From Streptomyces sp. PTY087I2 (GTDB lineage Bacteria; Actinomycetota; Actinomycetes; Streptomycetales; Streptomycetaceae), in assembly GCF_001687325.1 (NCBI RefSeq), contig NZ_LZRD01000019.1:261314-325313 (forward strand): 64,000 bases of DNA, written 5' to 3'. Every line of letters begins with the position of its first letter. The first letter of the stretch is position 1. This document shows, one piece after another, positions 59,097-64,000 of this stretch. The notes beneath the pieces were generated by a model. The model did not search any database, was not told the DNA's origin, and saw only the letters and a list, made by a program, of their open reading frames with translations. The position numbers were made by a program, and so were the translations under genes.

Positions 59097-59771
59097 GTGA
59101 ACGACTACGACGTACCCCGGGGCATCGACGTCCTGCGGGTGTTCTGCGGACCCGACGGCCGGTACGGCAACGCCCTCGGCGTCGTACGCGACGGAAGCGG
59201 CCACCCCGACGAGGCGTCCCGGCAGCGGCTGACCCGCCAACTGGGCTTCAGCGAAACCGTGTTCGTCGACGACCCGGAGCGCGGCCGGGTGGACATCCAC
59301 ACCCCCGGACTCCGGCTGCCGTTCGCCGGTCACCCGCTGGTCGGCGCCGCCTGGCTGCTCGACCTGGAGATCCTGGAACTGGCCGTGGGGGACGTGTTCG
59401 CGCGCCAGGACGGCGAGTTCACCTGGATCACCGCCTGCCCCGAATGGGCCCCGCCGCGCACGCTCCAGCAGTACGCGAGCGCCGCCGAGATCGAGGCACT
59501 GCCCGGCCCGCCGCCCGGCGAGGGCTGGCTCTACGCCTGGGCCTGGGAGGACGAGGCGGCCGGACGGGTCCGGGCCCGGGCCTTCCCGAGGCGGGGCGAG
59601 GAGGGAATCGCCGAGGACGAGGCGACTGGCGCCGCGGCCATGCTGCTGAGCGCCCGCCTCGGCCGGGCCCTGAACATCACACAGGGACGCGGCTCCCAGA
59701 TCCTCACCGCACCCGCGCCGGACGGCACGGTGGAGGTCGGGGGCCGCGTCCTGATGGCCGCCCGGGGGTGA
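59097..59771 (+). CDS. Short PhzF-like protein
   Basis: A 224-residue PhzF-family protein, about 60 residues shorter than the usual 280. Family marks retained: VFCGPDGRYGNALGVV, LGFSETVFVDD (catalytic Glu), LPFAGHPLVGAAWLL and DEATGAAAMLLSARLGR. The central part of the first half-barrel is shortened. Start GTG 59097; TTGAAT ends six bases upstream, suggesting a leaderless mRNA. It is a paralogue of the PhzF protein at 39.5 kb. Substrate unknown. Confidence 0.8.
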   Translation: MNDYDVPRGIDVLRVFCGPDGRYGNALGVVRDGSGHPDEASRQRLTRQLGFSETVFVDDPERGRVDIHTPGLRLPFAGHPLVGAAWLLDLEILELAVGDVFARQDGEFTWITACPEWAPPRTLQQYASAAEIEALPGPPPGEGWLYAWAWEDEAAGRVRARAFPRRGEEGIAEDEATGAAAMLLSARLGRALNITQGRGSQILTAPAPDGTVEVGGRVLMAARG

Positions 59772-59802
59772 ACCCGGGCGGCCTCTCCTCCCGCGACGGC
59801 GC

Positions 59803-62001
59803 CTACCGGATCGCGGCGCCGAACGCCTTGCCGACCGCCGGCAGTCCGTCCTTGCCCGGCTCGTAGCTGGTCACGGGCTGGACCGGACCACCGGTGACGT
59901 TGGACCACGGCATCAGGTGCGCGCCGCCCCGGGCGCCGGGACCGTTCGGCGTGCCGATGTACAGGTGCGACGGGGTCGCCGTGATGCTGCTGCCGAGGAA
60001 CTGGCCGGTTCCGGGAACGCCCGGCAGACCGGGGGTTCCGCCCGGGACGATCCAGCGGTCCGAGGCCCCGGGAGCGCCGAGCAGCGCGAACGTCTGGATG
60101 GCGCCGGAGTCCACGACCGTGCCCTCGTCCTCGCCCGGGATACCGACGGCCAGCAGCAGTGTGGCGGTCGTACCGACGTTCCTGGGGCGGGCGTTGACGG
60201 CGGCCACCTGCTCACCGAACCGGTCGCCCGCCTCGGCGGCGCCCGTGACGTCGGCCTTCTCCTGGTGGATGTCGTTGAGCTCGCTGACCACGCCGCCCGC
60301 CGTGATGCGCAGGACGACCACCCGGCCCGCGTCCGTCTTGTTCACTCCCGCGACCTCGAGGTCCTCGCCCGGAGAGCCGACGGCGAGGATCGAGTCGCCG
60401 TCGACGGCGGAACCCTCGGGCCGGTAGGAGATCATCGACAGCGCCTTGCCGAAGAAGTCGTTCGCCTCGTTGGCGCCGCTGATGCCCTCGGTGTCCTGGT
60501 GGACCGCCTTGACCGGGGTGGGGATCTTGTTGGCGTTGAGGTCGTGCTTGAAGGTCTGGATGCCACCGGTGCCCGCGGTGGTCTCGATGGCCTCGTACGG
60601 CATGCCGATCGCCAGGTGGTTCGGCGAGCCCGCGACGGAGTAGCCGAACTGGTCGCCCTTCTCCGTCGCCCCGGGGACGGACGAGTTGCCCTGATTGATC
60701 GCGACGTTCGTGTCGCCCCGCAGATAGATCGCGTTGCCCGCGTCGGCCACCGTGCCCAGGTCCTCGCCGGGCACGCCGATCAGGATGTACGGGTCTCCGG
60801 CCGCGGTCTTCCCGGCGGCGACGGAGAAGCCCATGTGGTCCTTGGCCTCGGAGGCCGAACCGAGGAGCGCTCCGGTGCCGCTGCCCTGCTCGAACCAGGT
60901 CCCGGCACGTCCCTTGCCCAGCCCCTCGGGCGAGCCGTAGACGATCTGCACCGCCCCGGCGTCGGCGACGTTGCCGATGTCCTCGTCGGGCACCCCGACC
61001 ACCAGATCGGTGTAGCCGTCGGCGTTGTAGTCCACCGTGGCCAGCGCCGTACCGAAACCGTCGCCCGCCTCGGGGCCGCCGTTGACGCCCGGACCGCCCT
61101 GGACCAGCTCGGCGACGCCCGCGCCGTTGCCGTACACCACGCGTATCAGCCCGGCGTCGGCCGCACCGGCCACCGTCGCCTTCGGGTCGGCGACGGCCAC
61201 GTCGCGGTGGCCGTCCCCGTTGAAGTCGGCGTACGGGGCCGCCGTGACGGTCTCGGTGACCCAGTCGCGCAGGTCGTCGACGCGGCTCCCGACCGCGCCG
61301 GTCCGGGTCTCCTCCTCCGGAGCGCCGAAACAACCACCCTGCCAGGAGCGGCTGTTGACGCCGACGAGCTCGACGGTTCCGCTCTGCTCGCGGAAGACCG
61401 GGCCTCCGGTGTCGCCGGCGCACACGGCCGCGCCGTCCACCCCGGTGATGTTCACGGTGGTGGCGTCCGACCCGTCGACCGAGAACCGCCCCTGGTGCAT
61501 CCGGATCGGGGCCCACTCGTCCGCGGTCCGGCCGAAGCCGGTGCCGGTGAGGGTCTCGCCGGCAGCGGGCGGGGTCGCGGCGAGGGCGGCCGGGGCGATG
61601 GTGGTGACCGGCTTGGCCAGCCGGGCCAGCACCAGGTCGCGGTCGGCACGGGGCACGAGCTCGACCACGGTACGGACCTGGCCGGCGGAGGTGCTGGTGT
61701 CGGTGCGGCCGATGACAGCCGTGGTGGCGTCCTTCGGCGCGCCCGGCAGCAGCTGCTGGGCCTGGGCCGGGTCGTCCACGAAACAACTGGCCGCCGTCAG
61801 GAGCCAGTCACGGTCGACGAGCGTGCCGGAGCAGGCGCGCTTGCCGTTGCCTATGTCCAGCCGGGCGGTGAAGCCGTGGGCGTCGGCGGCGGACGGTGTT
61901 CCCACGACGGCATGGGCCGCGGGAGCCAGAAAGGTGCCTGAGACGAGGGCTGCTGCCAGCAGCCCGCTGGTCACAGCCGTACGAGGGCGGGGGAGGAGCA
62001 C
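59803..62001 (-). CDS. Secreted trypsin-fold protein with FG-GAP repeats, catalytic triad degenerate
   Basis: A 732-residue exported protein starting at GTG 62001. The signal peptide ends near AHA. Residues about 32-252 form an S1 chymotrypsin fold, but the His of TAAHC is Ser (TAASC, Ser72) and the Ser of GDSGGP is Thr (GDTGGPVF, Thr198); Asp122 (ADRDLVLARL) is kept. Residues about 255-730 form a seven-bladed FG-GAP/integrin-alpha propeller with calcium loops such as DFNGDGHRDVAVADP and DYNADGYTDLVVGVPDED. Classical serine protease activity is therefore doubtful; a binding or adhesive role is likelier. Related Streptomyces proteins, as I recall, share this degeneracy. Confidence 0.88.
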   Translation of the reverse strand: MLLPRPRTAVTSGLLAAALVSGTFLAPAAHAVVGTPSAADAHGFTARLDIGNGKRACSGTLVDRDWLLTAASCFVDDPAQAQQLLPGAPKDATTAVIGRTDTSTSAGQVRTVVELVPRADRDLVLARLAKPVTTIAPAALAATPPAAGETLTGTGFGRTADEWAPIRMHQGRFSVDGSDATTVNITGVDGAAVCAGDTGGPVFREQSGTVELVGVNSRSWQGGCFGAPEEETRTGAVGSRVDDLRDWVTETVTAAPYADFNGDGHRDVAVADPKATVAGAADAGLIRVVYGNGAGVAELVQGGPGVNGGPEAGDGFGTALATVDYNADGYTDLVVGVPDEDIGNVADAGAVQIVYGSPEGLGKGRAGTWFEQGSGTGALLGSASEAKDHMGFSVAAGKTAAGDPYILIGVPGEDLGTVADAGNAIYLRGDTNVAINQGNSSVPGATEKGDQFGYSVAGSPNHLAIGMPYEAIETTAGTGGIQTFKHDLNANKIPTPVKAVHQDTEGISGANEANDFFGKALSMISYRPEGSAVDGDSILAVGSPGEDLEVAGVNKTDAGRVVVLRITAGGVVSELNDIHQEKADVTGAAEAGDRFGEQVAAVNARPRNVGTTATLLLAVGIPGEDEGTVVDSGAIQTFALLGAPGASDRWIVPGGTPGLPGVPGTGQFLGSSITATPSHLYIGTPNGPGARGGAHLMPWSNVTGGPVQPVTSYEPGKDGLPAVGKAFGAAIR

Positions 62002-62109
62002 GGGGTTCTTCCTATCGGGTAGGTGGCTGTGCTGACGCGCGGACGCGCGTTCCGCGGTCGGGCGGGCGAACGATCCCCGAGCGGGGACCGAAATACCGCG
62101 CCCGGCGGA

Positions 62110-62616
62110 TCAGCCGGTGACGCGAAGCTCGACGAGCACGGAACGGGCTCCGCCCGGGGTGCCCTCGCCCACGCTCTCGAAGCCGCCCTTGGGGACGTCC
62201 ACCGTGGTGGTCTCGCCGTCGGCGGTGAGGTCGGCGCTGATCGGGCGGTCCGCCGCTTCGAGGGCGAAGACCCGGGGGAGCGAGAGCGTCAGAAAGCCCT
62301 TCGCCGCGGTCGCCCGGAAGCAGTAGGTGCCCTCGCGGCCGGCACCGGAGTCCGCGACGGTCAGCACGCGGATCTGCGGGGCGTTCAGGTCGCAGTCCGT
62401 CAGCACGATGTGGCCGTCGCCCCGCTTCAGCTCGATTCCCCGGGTCTCCAGAACCCGGTCGGCCCCGGGGTAGGCGAAGTCCTCGACCGCGAAAGGCGGC
62501 AGTTCCTCATTCGCCGCCGGAGCGGGACCGGCGGCCGATGAGAACGGAACGGCAAATATCAGAGCCGCTGCGCCAATTATTCCGGATGCCCACAGGGAGC
62601 GACGGCGGAGAGCCAT
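62110..62616 (-). CDS. Small secreted protein, unknown
   Basis: A 168-residue exported protein. ATG 62616 follows AAGGAA (a TTG immediately before it is in frame). Signal peptide to about residue 30 (ends SSA). The mature domain is beta-rich (GDGHIVLTDCDLNAPQIRVL, GTYCFRATAAKGFLTLSLPR) with two cysteines that could pair. It lies 108 bases upstream of the FG-GAP gene on the same strand, so the two may be co-transcribed and act together outside the cell. No family recognised. Confidence 0.72.
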   Translation of the reverse strand: MALRRRSLWASGIIGAAALIFAVPFSSAAGPAPAANEELPPFAVEDFAYPGADRVLETRGIELKRGDGHIVLTDCDLNAPQIRVLTVADSGAGREGTYCFRATAAKGFLTLSLPRVFALEAADRPISADLTADGETTTVDVPKGGFESVGEGTPGGARSVLVELRVTG

Positions 62617-62948
62617 CAAAATTCCTTTCAGGCATGGCGCCTGCGCATCTGAAGACCCCCGCCTAGATGAAATGTAAAAAGAACCATGAAAGATGCCGTC
62701 ACAACTTACTCACAAGTTGAGTCGACGTCAAGTGACCGTTATGGGCGGTGATTTCGCTTTCGTCTGGAGGTGTCGTCCGCTCTGCGGCGCACAATTCCCG
62801 GTTTCGCCGGAAATCCGGAAGCATTTACCGGTTCGTGTGGGTGCCACCTATGGAGGGCCGGTGAATCTTCGAGAGGTTATGATGCGCCGGTTCTGACAAA
62901 TTCATAGGCGGCTGTATCCGCCTGCGCGGGGCAAGGGACGGGGATTTC
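62617..62948. other. Divergent intergenic region, lower GC
   Basis: A 332-base stretch clearly richer in A/T than the surroundings, between divergent secreted-protein genes. It holds a small hairpin (CAACTT at 62702 with AAGTTG at 62714) and another (AGGCGG/CCGCCT, 62906-62923) just before the ALF gene. A 67-codon open frame inside it (62693-62896) lacks coding character. Probably promoter DNA for both genes. Confidence 0.6.
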
Positions 62949-64000
62949 GTGAATCGCAGAAGAGGACGGTCTCTGCTTCAGGGGAGGGCGGTGAGGTCAG
63001 CCGCTTTGGGAATGGTGTCGATGGCGCTCACGCTGGGTCTCCTGGGAGCCTCGCCCGCAGTGGCCCGGGAAGACGGACCGACCGCCGGGATCGGTGCGCT
63101 CGCCGAGGCGGACCCGACCGATCGCGGTCTGGCGGTCGACCTCTGGAAGTCGGGCGGCCCGGGTGTCAGAGCGGCTGCCGAGGCCGCGCTGACCGGCAGC
63201 GACGCCGACGTCCAGGCGTTTCTCGCCGCGGCGGAGGAACTGTCCTTCCAGGACGGCCGCGTGAGCGCGGCGCAGATCGCTTCGGTGGGAGGCCCCGAAC
63301 TGCTGGCCGCGGCCCGTGAGGCGCTGGCCGGGACCCCCGACGAACTGGAGGACTTCCTGGACGACGGCTGGGAGGACCCGTTCGAGCAGGATCAGCGGGT
63401 CCGGGTCGCCCAGGTGATCGATGCGGGCGGGCCCGGTGTGCAGGAGGCGGGCCGGGCGGCGCTGGCCGGATCGGCGGAGGACGTCTCGAAGTTCCTGAAG
63501 GAGGGCCAGTTCGTCCAGCGGGAGCAGGACGAGCGGGTTCAGCTGGTGCAGGTCATCAGCGTGGGCGGGGCCAATGTCCAGGCGGCGGGGCGTCTGGCCC
63601 TGTCGGGGAACGCTGCGGACATCCGTGAGTTCCTGGAGGTCGGGCAGTTCGTCGCGCGGGCGAAGGACCAGGAGCACGACACGGTCGCGCAGCTTGCCGC
63701 GCAGGCGAAGGAGGCGGGGCGGCAGGCCGCGAAGGAGACGAAGTCGGCCCAGGAGCAGTCGAAGAAGGCGGTCGAGGCCGCCAAGCTGGCCAAGGAAGCG
63801 GCGTTGAGGGCCGCGTCCGAAGCGGAGGCGGCCAAGAACGACACGAACAAGGCGGCGCGGGCCGCGGGGCGGGCGGCGAAGGCCGCTTCGCAGGCGGCGG
63901 TGTCGGCGCAGGTGGCCATCGACGCGTCGAGGGCGGCGAACAACTCGGCGCGGGTCGCGGCGAACGCGGCTTCGCAGGCCGCGGCCGCGGCGGCGGGTGC
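62949..64000 (+). CDS. Secreted ALF-repeat protein (3' end beyond window)
   Basis: The frame from GTG 62949 has no stop through the last base, so at least 350 residues are encoded and the C-terminus is missing. A signal peptide of about 38 residues ends AVA. Residues about 60-245 hold at least four copies of the short ALF repeat, about 42-48 residues each: a GGPGVQEAGRAALAGSAEDV-like helix pair followed by FLKEGQFVQREQDERV-like spacer. From about residue 245 an Ala/Lys/Glu-rich coiled coil begins (SKKAVEAAKLAKEAALRA). In Streptomyces such proteins are long and can carry variable C-terminal, toxin-like domains; that part is not visible. Confidence 0.85.
   Translation, partial: MNRRRGRSLLQGRAVRSAALGMVSMALTLGLLGASPAVAREDGPTAGIGALAEADPTDRGLAVDLWKSGGPGVRAAAEAALTGSDADVQAFLAAAEELSFQDGRVSAAQIASVGGPELLAAAREALAGTPDELEDFLDDGWEDPFEQDQRVRVAQVIDAGGPGVQEAGRAALAGSAEDVSKFLKEGQFVQREQDERVQLVQVISVGGANVQAAGRLALSGNAADIREFLEVGQFVARAKDQEHDTVAQLAAQAKEAGRQAAKETKSAQEQSKKAVEAAKLAKEAALRAASEAEAAKNDTNKAARAAGRAAKAASQAAVSAQVAIDASRAANNSARVAANAASQAAAAAAG

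Noticed and set aside
39537..59771. Phenazine biosynthesis suggested by two PhzF-like proteins
   Set aside because: No other phz genes are present; stand-alone PhzF homologues are widespread without phenazine production.
62693..62896. Open frame of 67 codons in the divergent intergenic region
   Set aside because: No ribosome-binding site, base composition at third positions is not biased as in the real genes, and it lies where two promoters are expected.

Overview
The window is high-GC DNA with strong third-position G/C bias, frequent GTG starts, ATGA/GTGA-coupled operons, mycothiol- and F420-type enzymes, and an actinobacterial class A RNase P RNA. All of this points to a Streptomyces chromosome. 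I see no insertion sequence, prophage, integrase, tRNA, CRISPR array or polyketide/NRPS cluster. It reads as ordinary chromosomal arm or core-flank DNA with several small adaptive modules.

Layout. 0-9 kb: a methyltransferase (cut by the window start) coupled to a prenyltransferase/squalene-cyclase-fold protein, then small membrane and lipoproteins, a maleylpyruvate-isomerase/DinB-type enzyme, an F420-type LLM oxidoreductase, a DUF5336-like membrane protein, a secreted amidase, a second methyltransferase and an MFS exporter. 9-17.6 kb: a steroid/acyl-CoA side-chain beta-oxidation locus made of a double-domain acyl-CoA dehydrogenase, an SCPx-type thiolase, an MFS protein, a MaoC hydratase, a Zn alcohol dehydrogenase and an SDR. 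Two palindromes matching the KstR operator consensus sit at its two promoters. 17.7-20.8 kb: an unknown beta-propeller-like protein divergent from a siderophore-binding lipoprotein, with an iron box between them. 20.9-23.8 kb: the conserved Nif3 / zinc-ribbon / RNase H-phosphatase operon, with a CTG start in the middle gene. 23.8-29.5 kb: KDPG aldolase, YaaA, an RNB ribonuclease, a membrane protein with a MerR regulator, and a Uma2 protein. 29.5-30 kb: rnpB. 30-33.3 kb: a carbohydrate module (GH16 glucanase, ManD-type dehydratase, LacI regulator) with CebR-like operators. 33.3-51.5 kb: acetyltransferases, a glycosyltransferase, a TetR/MFS pair, two SDR/Gfo-Idh oxidoreductases, a Tat-exported PhoD phosphatase, a Bcr-type exporter, an Rsm22 protein, a DDAH/TetR pair and a prim-pol-like protein.

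52.6-59 kb: a haem-uptake island (ATPase, permease, binding lipoprotein) divergent from two HtaA haem-binding surface proteins. One of these ends in an LAxTG sortase signal, and a near-consensus iron box lies in the shared promoter. 59-64 kb: a short PhzF-like protein, a secreted trypsin-fold/FG-GAP protein whose catalytic His and Ser are replaced, a small secreted protein, and the 5' part of a long secreted ALF-repeat protein that runs off the window.

How the genes work together: the two iron boxes suggest that siderophore and haem acquisition respond to the same iron repressor (DmdR/IdeR type). The KstR-like boxes suggest that a TetR repressor encoded elsewhere controls the side-chain oxidation genes. 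ManD and KDPG aldolase could be successive parts of a hexuronate/mannonate route, although they are not adjacent. Functions are read from motifs and family memory; no search was run.
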